A stretch of DNA of 64,000 nucleotides from Sanguinoderma infundibulare (GCA_032821775.1 JAVLRN010000005.1:992001-1056000); one strand, 5' to 3'; numbered from the stretch's first letter, positions 34,378 to 46,456 are shown. The notes: generated from the letters alone by a model not told the origin. Translations and numbers: made by a program.

Positions 34378-37300
34378 ATGTCCCCCATGCATGAACGGAG
34401 TCTATCATTGGCTGCGAAGGGGAAAGCGAAGGAAAGCGTCCATTGGCACCTTGGGTGGTGGGACCTTTGCCATTCACTAGAGGGAACGAGAAGGCGAGTC
34501 TTCCAGAGCAGATTACTGTTTGGCCCCTTGTTTACATTTGCGCATGTCCCTCCCGCATTTGCATTGCCATCTATTCGTAGACCTGTGCAGTGGAGCAAGT
34601 CCTCTGTGATATTCACTCCCCACGAATCCAGCGCATCCATCACCGCTCGCCATTTCCCCACCTCACATCAGTTCGACTTGCCAACTCCCGGCCCTAACAT
34701 AGTCGACAACTACGGACCAGCGACCGTCATCTCTCTCTGCCCAATCGACGACTGGCTTTTCGCGTATTTTCCCGGAAAAGCCGGTCCGGGTCTGGGATGC
34801 CTCTGGCACAAGGAATCTCAGTTGGATAACTGGTCTCTAAGAGAATGTTGGTCGTATTCAATCGGAGGTGGCGTCGTCACTGCAGCCTGGACATGTCACC
34901 ACAGAGAGGCGAGTTGTTTTGGTCCAAACACGTCGGGATACTCCTCACGCTCACGATAGTGGGAGGTGTCGGATACTGGCACTTCCAGTCGCCTTCCACC
35001 ACTTGGGCCGCTCATAGCTCTTCCGGGTCCCTGGCTCCTCCTGGTCACCGAGGCACACCTTCTCCATGTCTACAAGATCTCATTACAAGGAAGATGCACG
35101 GGCCCTTTACTTCGTGCCACGCTCCTTCAGCCCAATGACCCTACGAACCAACCAAGTGACCCAGAGTCAGTTGGTAAGATCGGGGGCGATAGGGTGTGCG
35201 TGAAGGCAGCCATTGGCCTCTGTTACCAATGTATTTATTTTCTCTCCGACTTTCTAGCGTAAGCTGATTAATCCAGCCCCCGCAATCCTGATCGCAATGC
35301 GTTCGGCATTGTTACCTTCGCAGAATTCCACGCAAGCGTGTCAAAGTCCAGCCGAGCTCGGACTGGGTTTCGAAGCACCCTTCGTGCGCGAATGGGAGCT
35401 GTGGGGTGAGGAGCCAACCATCTATCTCTGCGAAGTACGCATTGACCCTCGAGCCCTTATTCCTGGTAAGTGCCTTGGCTGACAACGAACGTGTCCTGGA
35501 ATTGAACTTTGTGTACCAGCGGCGATCTTAACTCGCCCACTGCCTCCAATACATCACCCTAGTTTGCGCCTGGTGGACCTGGTTTTCTATTGTCCTCCAC
35601 CATCACACGCCCCCAATCCGGCTCCGTCGGGTGCTGCTAGAGCTGATTCGAAGGGTCCTATGTCGCTGTATCTAGCCGCAACATTTATGGATTCTGACGA
35701 TTGTAAGTCAAAGTCGGTTTCACCAAGACCGTATTCCGACGATGACATCCTACAGTTACATCAATCCCACAGTGCGAGATCGTGTCGTACACTTTCATGA
35801 GCGGACTGCCGGCAAACATATGGGTGCGGCCCCTCTGCTGCTGAAGGAACACTCTCATTGATATTTTGTTGTGTTAGGGATTGAAATCAGAGGCGAGACG
35901 TCCTAGTCAGACGAAGGTGCCTTGTTTCCTTCTTCCGTCAAAAACACGGGGTGGTCTCGTCGCTGGTTTTCTGGACGCGGGTGGTTTGCTTCCGCGCCGC
36001 AAGTCCAAAACAAAGGAAACTATCATCGGTTCGGTCGAGATGCTCAAACCGTGAGTATTGGCTGACAGTAGTGCGCCATTCCATCTGATGGGCGATCTCT
36101 AGAGCAGACTTGAGTACCCACATAGACTGGGAAAGCGTCCCCATCCTCTCGCATTCGCAAGCTGGTGCCATTGACGGTAGGTCTACGTCGTCTACTTCGC
36201 AGTATTCCTAGTCACCACGGAGGTGATACAAACGTCTCACAGTGCCCGTCAGTGTCGCGCTGTCACCCAACGAAGCCTTGGTCTGCTGCATCTCATCTCC
36301 GCTCCTGGGTTCGCACTTTGCTATCCAGGCACTACCCCGCCGGGTATCTGTGGCGAGCTCCGCGATGTTGACAGGAAATCTACATGGAGACCTCTCGAGA
36401 CACCTAATAGCAGCTATCCGTTCACGTTATTCCCCTTCGGACGTCATACATGCGCTCGCGATGCCTTCGTTGCCCATTGAAGTCACGGTCAACACCTTGT
36501 ACCAAGCGTTCGCGACCATGGAACTAGACTCATACGGTCTGATGGAGGTGTGGACTGCCGAACTCCTGGGAGTTGCTACGGAGGTCTACGGGTGCGTGCC
36601 TAATCAGCGGGGTGGTCCTCAACTAATGTTGGTCGATCAGTGCTCGGGCGCAACGCTTGGACAGGGGTCCGGAGCAGGAAATGTGTGCTGCCCGTCGACA
36701 GACGGCGCACGAGATTGCATCTCTGTCTGCATGTTGCAGTGCGTTCGACACTTGCCGAGAGGGAGACTCGTATGATTTGGGTTCGTCTGCTTTACTGTTG
36801 ACTCCAATTGCGATCTGTCAACGTCCTGATCATTACCCATTGTCGGCAGATGCTGTCTGGCAACTCTTAGGTATGACCGGCTGGGTCATCGAGTTCGTTG
36901 AAAAACTCTTCAAGGAGTGTATCTTCGTCGGAGAACGACCCGATCCTGGACCGTCGACGCCTACGTCTACGCAATCCGTCTCGTCCTCTAGTACGCTCTT
37001 TGATTTTCTCGTAGAGCGATGCCCGGATTCTGACCATGAATCTCAGGCGAATCGCTGAATAGCCCAATATTCTTGCACCTTGTGCACCCATATGCGCTTA
37101 GTCGGCTGAAGGCCGCGATCGAGCACGTCAAGCGGTTTCACGACCACATATCGACGCTCACTGCAAAGGGCGAGGTGTCCCGAATCGCCAAGGACGTCCT
37201 CCTCGATATCACCGAGGAAATCGGCGTCGACCTTAAGTTGGTGGGGCCTCTCCTCGCAGAGATGATGCAAGCGACAAAAGGCTCAGACGGTGAGGTGTAA

Positions 37301-37763
37301 TCCATCCCAAACAGCTTGTATTCATTCTAATGCAAAGTGTGCAGCCCAGGACCTCCGGCGAAGCCTCGCTGCTTGCTGCCCCGTCCCCGCACTGAAGCCG
37401 CAGATCCGGAAAGTGGTGGACAAGATCTTGCCCTCGACAGCGATCGACCGCGCGCGGCTGTTCATCAAGTCCACCGAGCTTTCCGACGGCGTCGCACGCC
37501 TGGCGCTGTCGGAACCCCCAGTGGGCGCACAGGTGGGCTCAGTGAAGGACAAGAACACGGACGTGGTGAAGAAGGGCATGCTCATGCGCAACACGACCAC
37601 GAAAGCCAGTGTGTGCGGGCGGTGTGGCGGGCGGTCGGACGTCCCTGTGGAGAGGAAGATGGGCATGGAGAGTACGCTGAACCGGTGGCAGACGTGGGAG
37701 AAGGCGTGGCAGTTGAATTGCGTGTGTGGAGGATCATGGCTCCAGGGTCGGAATGGTCAGTAG
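34378..37763 (+). CDS. MED16: Mediator complex subunit 16
   Basis: Thirteen exons (34378-34493, 34581-34908, 34960-35230, 35277-35465, 35520-35702, 35756-35823, 35878-36050, 36103-36176, 36243-36591, 36641-36780, 36850-36990, 37047-37289, 37345-37763) give 720 residues. MED16 is a tail-module Mediator subunit linking activators to RNA polymerase II. Fungal MED16 landmarks are GWWDL near the N-terminus, RRPVQWS, GPATVISLCPIDDWLFAYFPG, AWTCHHREWE, RLPPLGPL, SVALSPNEALVCCIS, AVWQLLGMTGWVIEFVEKLFKE, FLHLVHPYALSRL and the C-terminal zinc-like region CGRCGG...WEKAWQLNCVCGGSW. The first two introns use GC donors (GCGAGT); intron 1 is a multiple of three and stop-free, so retention would give 749 residues with a hydrophobic insert. 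The N-terminal start is the first ATG before GWWDL and is less certain. Confidence 0.88.
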
Positions 37764-37927
37764 TTGCCGAAAATTCATCAGGGAAACGAAACACCCCGCT
37801 TTGTTGGAGTGTGGAGAGGTGTATATGATATTAGATAGGTATTACTGTGCGAGTCTACTAACTACCGTGCAGATGGGGCAAGACGAGGATGAGCAAAGAG
37901 GCGGACTGTAATGTCAGCTCCTCGGTG

Positions 37928-38781
37928 TCACTGTACCTCTTCCTTTTCTCTCCGTTCCTGTTCTATTACGGCTATTCGTTCCAGAGCCTCGTCTCGCTGC
38001 TTCTTCAGCAGCCTAAGGTACTCCTCGTCACTAAGCTTCCTGAATCCGATGACGGCCATGAGACGGTCAAAGATAGAGGTTCGTGGCTTTTCTGAAGTGT
38101 CCGTGGGCAGCGGATGGTTGTCTGGTTGTGGCTGCGGCGCTTGGGTTTTGCGATAGACAAACTTGACCCTCGCCACGCTTAGCTCGTTGAAGCCAAACTG
38201 CAAGACTGTGCAAATAATGCCTGCCGTGCGCGCACCGGCCCATATCCCAGCAGCACCTCCTGAGAACACACAGGGAATTAGGGAATATGTTGAAGAAAGA
38301 TATGGATGCTGCACGTACGTCGCCAGGCATTGATGATCCCTCCTGTCAACACGCCACTAACAGCGGTCTCGGGTACATTGTGCATCCGAATATGCGACCA
38401 CGAAATTTGGGGGTACGTGCTCGGTGTGGGCTGGGCGGAGTCTTCTGAATAATGGAGCAGAGGACGGACGAGAACTTCACGTATGCCTAGACGGAATGTG
38501 CCATCGCGTTAGGTCGGACTCGCCGAAGTAAAACCGTGTCACGCACTGAAGAATAATGCGCCAACTATCCCTCCATTTACGGCGGCCGACAACGCAAGAG
38601 GTGTTGGATGGCGCGACCCGCGATAGAGCCCATGGAGTGCAGCGAAGGTTCCCGACGCAATGGCTGTTAGAAGCGTGTTGATGGTGGTCAGCGTTCGTGT
38701 AATTGGAATGAGGACTGAGAGAACGAACTCGCATGTTATGGCTGCGCCTTTTGCGACGTTCGCCGGCGTTGCAGGGTCCAT
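37928..38781 (-). CDS. Small membrane protein, TIM17/22/23-like
   Basis: Exons 38781-38547, 38486-38319 and 38259-37928 give 244 residues. Hydrophobic segments with small-residue (Gly/Ala) packing are visible: FVLSVLIPITRTLTTINTLLTAIASG; LSAAVNGGIVGALFFSIRE; ETAVSGVLTGGIINAWRRG; and GIWAGARTAGIICTVLQFGFNEL. The FFSIRE...GxxxGG...WRRG layout resembles uncharacterised fungal members of the Tim17/Tim22/Tim23 superfamily of mitochondrial or peroxisomal membrane proteins. A specific translocase role cannot be claimed. The C-terminus is a soluble helix with a heptad-like charged end (DEEYLRLLKKQRDEALERIAVIEQ), suggesting a coiled coil. An ATG two codons upstream (38787) is equally possible. It is divergent from an F-box gene with a very short gap. 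Confidence 0.65.
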
Positions 38782-38815
38782 GGTCAATCGTGGTGGTGAG
38801 CGGTGAAGAAAGTCG

Positions 38816-40198
38816 ATGAGACGCTTCCGACTTGGGCGCTCTTACAGCTGTCTTCCTGACCTCCACCATCGCAGCCTCATGTCATTTGAAATATGGGTCA
38901 AGGTCTTCGACTACGCAACGCATATTCCCTGTGCTTATACCTGCGACGACGGTGCATCTTTGCTCGCACACACGGCTGACGAACACGGGATTAGTCTTCA
39001 TACCCGACACAGCGAAGCCACGATCCTCATGCTCACCGCCAGTCTCGTCTGCAAGGCGTGGACGTCTATCGCCACCGAGTTTCTCTTTCGGTATATTCTC
39101 GTGAAGAGCGGAGACCATGCCATCAAGATTGCAAACGCGCTCAAGGGCCTCACGGGCGATTCCCCACACGCCTCCTCTCCTGGTCGGTTCACCCTCAGGT
39201 TGGAGCTATTCCTGGAAGGCGTTCATCATTGGGACACTCTGCACACGACCGCGATGGCGGACATCTTCCAGCTCTGCTCCAACATCCGAGTTTTCTCTTC
39301 GGCCTTCATGAAAGTTGGCACACCCTTCTTCCGTACCTCCGAGTTCATGAACGGCATGGAAGACATGAGCATGCGATCCAGTATTTGGCGACTCGAGCTC
39401 ACCGGTCCAATCAGTCTGCTCGACACGGCCTTACGTTCTCTGGCTCCCCAGCTGGAAACTCTTGTATTGGCGCCGCTTCCTCAGCTGGAATTACTTCTAG
39501 AATCGATGGTCTTTCCTTGACTCCGGACGTTCGTGGTCTTGGAATCCTGGTCCCTTCCGTCCGAATACTCGTCAGGTACTGGAGCCAAGGCATCTTGGCG
39601 AATGCCAGCATTGCGAACTTTGCATCTACGCTGGTCCTCCTTTCCAGACGTGGACTTCGTTCCGCTCCACGCTGGCCAGCTACAACACCTCTTCACTGGC
39701 GTGGCCATCCTCCCTAGCCTCCCGCTTTGCACCAGTCTCCAGGAATCGACGCTCCATGCTGCGAACCTATTCGCGGTCGACCGTTTAAATCTCCGCACAA
39801 TCCGAGTTCTCATTCTCGCAGGCAGCTTCTCCCCCCCTCTGCTCCATATCCGTTCCAGCTGGGTAGCGAATCGACGCCTCCCGGTACTCACGACAATCCG
39901 TTTCCACCTTCGTCTTCCATAGCGTCGACACCCGGGCGGCACGATCGACCTCACCGACCGAGACCGCCTAGTGTCGCACGCCTTTGTGGGTACTTGTCAT
40001 CAGCACGGAGTTCGTATAGAGCTTTCGAGAGGAGTCGACGAGGATACTGCGCGTTGCTACATCCCGGCCTCCGTTGACCTCCTGGCTGCTGCAATTCAAT
40101 TTGGCTGGCTCAAAGACCCTCAGTTCCCAATGCACCCTTCCGATTCACGTTGGACACCTGGAGTCCCCTTAATCCCGCATCGCAACGGCTCTTGTTAG
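38816..40198 (+). CDS. F-box-like protein
   Basis: Exons 38816-39508, 39590-39862 and 39923-40198 give 413 residues (392 if ATG 38879 is used). The F-box-like start is LPDLHHRSLMSFEIWVKVFDYAT, followed after an insert by LMLTASLVCKAWTSIATEFLFRYI, the second half of the motif. Leucine-rich segments follow (IWRLELTGPISLLDTALRSL, LETLVLAPLPQLELLLE, MPALRTLHLRW, LRTIRVLILAG). This is the usual basidiomycete F-box/irregular-LRR layout. The second intron (60 bases) removes an in-frame stop at about 39920; a shorter 39-base intron using GTACTC at about 39883 would do the same, so that donor is ambiguous. The C-terminal exon (GGTIDLTDRDRLVSHAFVG onward) is weakly conserved. Confidence 0.62.
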
Positions 40199-40260
40199 CT
40201 TCCCGAATGCTTTAGATGTATCCAAAGACGATCACGAGCTACAAGTGAATACAAAACGAA

Positions 40261-43200
40261 TCACATCACGTCCCGTATGAACCCCAGCGTGCCCAGCGAC
40301 GAAGCAAGCAGCTCCAGCAACCTCTCGCTCTCTTTACGCTGCGCTTCCGCAACCGTCTCGAGCTCGCCCTGCAACTCCTCGTTCGACGCAAGCACGTCCC
40401 CGTGCATGCGAAGGAAGACGTTCATGAACGTCTGCACCGCCTCGAAGTCGCGATGCGAGCGTAAGCGGCTTGTGAGCGCGCCGATGAACATCCGCAATGA
40501 GTCCAGAGAGACGAGCGAGCGGAGCTCGAGGTCCATGGCCGCCGGTGAGAGCGCTTTGGCATAGTTAAAGAAGTCCTCGTCTGGCAAAAGCACCGGTTAG
40601 TCGTCTATCTTTCTCAACGTACCGTATACAGGGAAAACGTACAGTCAGACGACGAGCCCTCGCTCGCCTCGACGAGCTTCCTATAGAAGAAGCTCTCCGT
40701 CCCGTCCGCCGCGCGCTGGAGCCGCTTCGTCGGCTTCTTCGTGTTCTCTTCCGCCTTTTGGTGGTCGACCGCGAACCGGTGCTCGACGCCGGGCAGGGAG
40801 GGGAGGAAGAAGGGCGCCTTCTCGGGCGGCTTGGGCGGCTCCTTGGGCTTGTTGCGCTGCTGGATGACCTCGAGGTTGAGGAGCGTCTGCCAGCGGGCGC
40901 GCGGGAGGAGCGTGAAGGTGACGAGGTCGCCGTCGAGCTGGGGCGGGGTCGTGAAGACGTCCGCGTCCACGGGCTTGTCTTGGACGGTGAGCGCGGAGAG
41001 GGCGTCGAGGGCTAGGTGGATCAATCAGTATAGACGGTCGAGAAGACGTAAGTGAAGCGGTATTACCTTCGTCTTCTGCCAGTCCTTGCATGGAGGGCAA
41101 CGAGACGTCCGCCACGTCATCCTCGACGATGCTCTGGAACGAAACCTCGGAATACTGTGCCCGATTGGCCCTGGACGAAGCAGTCAGCTCGACTGCATGC
41201 GCGTTTCCGCACCACATCTCAGACGTACCACAGGTACACCCCAACGCTGTCCACGTGGGCCGTTGCCAAGAAGTCGTTGGTGGGCGAGAACGAGATGCTC
41301 GTCGCGACGCTTGACGTGCGGAAGGCGTCGATGAGACGACCGGTGGGGACGTCGAACGTGCGGATGATCGAGTCCAGCGACGTCGCCACGAGCCATCTCG
41401 AGTCGGGCGAGAAGGTCACGTCCAGCACGCGTCCGCGGAAGCCCCCGAGTTCTCGGACGACGCGCCGGGTCTCGATGTCGACCAAGCGCACGACGAGGTC
41501 GTCGCAGATGACCGCGAGCAGGCCGCTGTCGCGGTGGAGCGTGATGAACACGGCGGCCGAGGGCAGAACAAGCGTATGCTCTAAGGCTGCCGTATGGAAG
41601 TCAAAGAACTGCCGACGGAAGGTTAGCACGCGCATACAGTAGGAGAGAGCGATAGGGTAGCTAACGTTGATGGTGCCGTCCAGCGTGCTCGCGACGACTG
41701 TCCTGTCGAGGGCGTCGCTTGCGAGCCCGGTAACACACCGCTCTTCTTTCTTCTTGCCTGCAACCGGACGGAACCGACTTGGAACGTTTGCGGGACATGG
41801 CCCGATGTCGAACGTCCGCCGTAAAATCCCAGATTGCATGTTGTACATGTTGATGGCGCCTGTCGAGGACGCCGTAATGCCAAAGTTGCCGCACGCTGTT
41901 ACGCATACAGCCTGCAAGTAGACTACCTGTTAACGCAAGTAGCGATATGACATTAGGCCGGGCGCGTACCTTTACGGAACCAACGATTGTTCCTTTCTTT
42001 TTCTCGGTGGTGACGTTAAAGACATGTTTCCCAACTCGCTTGTCTTTCATGGTCCATGTTCGCGCGACGGCCTCGTCGGTGTGGGCTGTCAGAATGTCGT
42101 CCCAGTCTTTCGAACGAATTGTGGAGTATGCTACATTGTTGATAGCAGGGAACTTGAGCGACGTTATTGGGATGGATAGGCTCGTCGCCTTCTTCGCCAG
42201 TGACCCTGTTAGATAATGCGTTGGAATCGAGACGCGCTGTGGTTTCCGAAAGCTTGGCTATGCGCCCACCTTGACTGAGTTCAAAACTTCTCGAGTCTCG
42301 CACCACACTCGTACACCTCAAACTGCGGTCTCTTGAGGCCGTCAAGATCTGTTTCCCATCCTCGCCATAATACCGTATGAGATGGGGCGGTGCGTGGTGC
42401 CCCGAGCGGAACTTGAGCAGACGCGGTGCTTCTGTTGGCGAGTCGAACAACCATTGCTGGCAGCATATCACATTTCAGTATAATCGACCAGTCGCCAAAG
42501 GTTCGGGCGTGGAATGTCACCTTGACACTGTTGTCTTCGCCGGAACTGATGAGTACGGGCTGACCTGGAACCCACTCGAGGGCTGTGACAGCGCCGTCGT
42601 GCGCACCACGAACGATGTGCAACAGACGTCCGCCCGAGTTGAGGTCCCAGAGCGCAATGTGTCCTGTCGATGAGGCGGTCGCTAGGATGGGTTGACCATC
42701 TGCAACCAGGAAAATTAATCGAACCGCGCTACCCAGCATATGGCAAGCAAAGGTGACGTACCACTCCGGAAGGACATGGCACGGATGCCGCCATCCTGCA
42801 TGACCATGCGCATGAGCCGTTCATCTGCGCGGATGTCGTACACGGAGATCTCCCCGGACGAGAAACCAATACCGATGACATCAATGGCTGGTGAGTGGGC
42901 GAGCGCTGTGATGGCGGTGGAAGCGGTGTTTGAAGGAGAGGTCAGGAGGGATGCGGCAGGGAATGTGTAGATGAGTGTTCTGGGAAGGAGACTGAGCGTT
43001 GACAGATGCCACATGGTTGATGAATAGACGTACTGTGTGCGGATATTCCAGAGCTGCATGCTGCCTTGGCTGCTGGTGACCAAGACCTTGTTGAGATACG
43101 TAGCGGGGTGGTGGATCATGATGGCCGTGAAACCGGGCTCGAACTGAATGGTTGTTTGAATTTCTGAAGGGCGAGAGATTGGTGAGGATGCTAAGAGTAA

Positions 43201-43842
43201 AGAATATATAACATACCCTCATTCTCCATGTCCCATACCAGCATTCGACTACCATCATCGGTCAGGGCGAGGAGTTGGGGACCGAAGACAAGTATATGGG
43301 TCAACGAAGTCTCGAGCGGGTTTGTCAGGCGAGTGACCTGCAAGCCGAATCAACGTCGTGATATCAAGCTACAAACAAAGAGCCTGTACGCACTTGCTTG
43401 CCACGGAGATATTTTATGAGGTGTGGACCGGAAGATACCCATACGGCATTCCCGTCCATAGCCATAGAAGCTATGGGCATGGGTGCGTCGGGGCCTGTAC
43501 GTTGGCTTTTCATAAGATACGCATCCTAAATTGTCGCACATACGCGCAGGCATTGAATGCACATCGAAAGCACTTACCTACGAATAGTAGGCCCATTTTC
43601 CCGCCTTCCCACATCGCCCATGCCCTCCCTAAGCAGGTAAGCAGATGAATGCGAGGACCATCGGTTGCACCCTTGTGCGAGCGCGTCTGAAGCACAAATG
43701 GCACGCTGTTTGTGATGAGGCCAAGTGCGCGGAACGGTGCGAAGAGGCGGGGTTCTTGCTTGGAATGTGGGAGGTCGGGTGCTTCAACCCGAGCACGCTT
43801 CCTGGGTGGGGGACTGGTGCGTGTGTCCTTGTGCGCGCCCAT
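40261..43842 (-). CDS. UTP21: U3 snoRNP / SSU processome WD40 protein UTP21 (WDR36)
   Basis: Thirteen exons (43842-43578, 43494-43394, 43337-43217, 43163-43034, 42979-42762, 42699-42521, 42456-42270, 42205-41970, 41911-41666, 41608-41229, 41170-41067, 41011-40643, 40580-40261) close in phase to 951 residues. UTP21 is a tandem-propeller scaffold of the UTP-B subcomplex needed for 18S rRNA processing in the nucleolus. The N-terminus has the signature RLFAPFRALGLITNSVPFVLQTR and HLLTCLGRAWAMWE. WD blades include MLVWDMENE, SMQLWNIRTQ, ISVYDIRADER, HIALWDLNSGG, SFELSQGSLAKKA, ARTWTMKDKRVGKHVF, INMYNMQSG, VVRLVDIETRRVVREL, and VLDVTFSPDSRWLVATSLDSIIRTFDVPTGRLID. The C-terminal Utp21 domain (VEHRFAVDHQ, YEDFFNYAKALSPAAMDLELRSL) ends normally. 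Length is that of the family. Confidence 0.96.
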
Positions 43843-44972
43843 GAATTGCTACACCCGGAAAGTAGAAAAGGCAAGGGAAATGTTGTGATGTAGACCCAGG
43901 TCAGAAGTTAGAAGGGAGACGTCCACTGCAGCTACCCACTGAGACTCGGCCACTGGCAGGCGTTGAGCACGGCGATCACCACCTTCAAGAAATTTCGTGA
44001 TCGCGCCTTGGGGTAGATTAGATTAGATGCCGACAACACCGAGCCCTGCTTCGTCGGTGAACGACCTCCACGATCTTGTCAAGTACGCAGCCCACATCTC
44101 AAAATCAAGTCTGGCGATCATGCATATGGCGAAAAGCTCGTGACTTTGCTCTGGCGCACCGCCGGTCCCAACACTACGAAGACCCAGGCTGGTTGCAGTC
44201 GTACAAGGCCAGGCGCATCGCCCATGATGCATGATGCTGCGTCAGACCGCGTTCCAGCGAATTTGTTTCCGGAAAGCCTTGGCATGTTTGACATCATGGT
44301 GGGTCGGTGTCTACAGCGCGCTGCGTATCCTCTGACACCGCCCTGAAGAGTCCTATTGCCCAACACGAAAGCGATGGTGTGGTGCAGCACCTTTGGGGTA
44401 CCACAGACTTAGCTGTAGCCTCGCCATGCGTCGAGGAATGCGTTGGACACCAATCCCGACCCCCGACGACACGGCTTGCTGCCACTTGGCATAAATGCAA
44501 ATACACGAAGACGACGTGCTTTTGGCAGGGTCAAGTTGCGATGCCCGATGCCGACATGTCTTCCCTCGGAGATACAGAACACCATCGAAAACACGGCAGA
44601 TTATGTTCGTATTCAACGCTGATGGACACACTCTCCACAAGACTCATCAAACCCTACCCGATGATTAAATTGGGCGATAACCATCCCCGAAGAATAGGAC
44701 TTACCATCCTCTGATGGCGGACCCCACACGAAGAGTCCATCCTCACCCCTTGGGGTAACTGGTGTTTGAGGCCGCCGCGCACCCTACTTACGGGCGTATC
44801 ACTGCCTGCGTTCGCCCCTCCAGTACAAATAGGCCATCTCATCCACCAAGGTACCGTAGGAGCCCGGTCGCCCCTCACCTTACGAACTCGCGCTCGGTCG
44901 CCCTCACTCCCGGCCATCCTCGCTCGGTCCTTCACATTCCTTTCCGCTCACGATATACACTACACAAACGTC
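43843..44972. other. Intergenic region (1.1 kb)
   Basis: Divergent flank between UTP21 and the CBM19-like gene. No ORF carries recognisable motifs. A pyrimidine-rich leader precedes the CBM19 start (about 44870-44945). Nothing else is seen. Confidence 0.5.
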
Positions 44973-46456
44973 ATGCGTTTCGCTAGCATTGTCGTCCTTC
45001 CCTTCGCCCTCGCTGGCCTAGTCGCCGCCGGCCCCATCGCCGAGAAGCGCGACAAGTCATTCCTCCTCTCGAACGGCGAGGAAGCGCAGAAGCTCAACGC
45101 CAAGTTCGCGTCCCTGAGCGCGAACTCGAAGTGTACGGACGGCGAGGTGGCCTGCATCAAGGGCGCGTTCGCCAAGTGCGATCATGGCAAGTTCGTGCTA
45201 ACGCCTTGCGGTGAGGGCACCCAGTGCCTCGCGCTCCCTTTGGTCCTCAAGCCGGGCACTAGCGTTACCTGTGATACCGAGCCCGACGCTGCCGCCCGTA
45301 TTGCGGTCACTGGCGCCAAGGGTGGTATCAAGGGCCGCGACCTCGAGTCGTGAGTGTTCATATCATCTACTTGTTGCCTTGTGGGCACTCGCTGAACTCA
45401 TCTCGTTAGTCGCGCAGCCTCGTTTCTTCTCGAGAACGGCCGGAATGCTCAGGCTCTGAACCAGAAGTTTAAGGGGCTGACCAAGACCTCTTCTTGCAAT
45501 GATGGCGACATTGCCTGCGTCCAGGGCGGCTTCGCCCAGTGCGTGGGTGGTAAGTTTGTCGTCACGCCTTGTAACACTGGCTTGACGTGTTTCGCGCTTC
45601 CTTTGGTCTCGCGGCACTAGGTGCGCAGTTTTCACCAAACATCATGAGCTGAACTTGACCTTATCTGACCTCAATTTAGCCTTGTTTGCGACACGAACGC
45701 TGATGCTGAGGCCCGGATCAGCAGCACCGGTGCGGGCGGCCTTTTCGGCCGTGGTTTCGACGTATTCGAAGCGTGAGTATACTCGTCGATTTATATCCGT
45801 TCGAACTGTGAATTTTTCTGCCATTCACAGTCGTACCGCCAAAGCCCCCGCGGCATGCAAAGCCAAGAAGCGGGACGACTTCACCCAGCGCTCAGAGGAT
45901 GCTCCCCTCGTCCGCCGCATAGCCCAAACCGACCTCGGCTCGCACAGGAGTGGCAGAACCTCTGCTTCAAGTCCGGCGGCGACACTGTTACCGGCGACCC
46001 GTGCGTGCAGCTCGCAGGTATCCGCGGCATCAATGCCCTCCTCGCGAACGCGGACCCGTGCGAGCAGCAAGCGGTCGCGGACGCGATGGTCGACTTTGCC
46101 AAGGGGAAGAACATCAAGAACAAGCCAGCGCTGATCGCGTACGCGAAGAAGTACGCGGCGCACCCCCGCAATGCGCTCAACATCAACGGCGTCGTGCCCA
46201 GCACGCCGTTCTGCCAGCGCGGGCCCAAGAACGCGGAGCTCAAGGGTCTGTCGCACCGGCAGCTCGATGGGGTCAACCCTGGCCTGTTCGGTGCACCAAA
46301 CATTGAGATCTTCCCCTTCGGCCAGGGTGAGTCCTTGCTTTTATTTCAGACGGCGTTGGTTTTGGGAGATGTTTGCTCACCTGGTTCGCCTCTCAACCAG
46401 CCGGCTCGTGTCCCTTCGGCAAAAAGCCCAATGTTAGCACTTGCACTTGCAACTGA
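44973..46456 (+). CDS. Secreted CBM19-like double-module protein, probably frameshifted
   Basis: A signal peptide (MRFASIVVLPFALAGLVAA) is followed by two homologous cysteine modules resembling the CBM19 chitin-binding family: SKCTDGEVACIKGAFAKC, FVLTPCGEGTQCLALPLV, VTCDTEPDAAARI, and SSCNDGDIACVQGGFAQC, FVVTPCNTGLTCFALPLV, LVCDTNADAEARI. A spacer with a KKRDD dibasic site and a C-terminal domain follow (EWQNLCFKSGGD, DPCVQLAG, HPRNALNINGVVPSTPFCQ, CPFGKKPNVSTCTCN). Exon 1 is 44973-45349, exon 2 starts at 45410, and the last exon is 46401-46456. Exon 2 reaches an in-frame TAG exactly at the next donor (about 45620), while the downstream exon continues the conserved sequence in the +1 frame; one extra base between 45610 and 45615 would explain it. 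Either a real lesion or a sequence error. Chitin or cell-wall binding is inferred from the modules. Confidence 0.6.

Noticed and set aside
40741..41055. Plus-strand ORFs across UTP21
   Set aside because: Shadows of the UTP21 coding strand; no independent motif.
43510..43842. A separate small gene on the minus strand
   Set aside because: It is the first exon of UTP21 (RLFAPFRALGLITN signature), joined in phase to the next exon at 43494.
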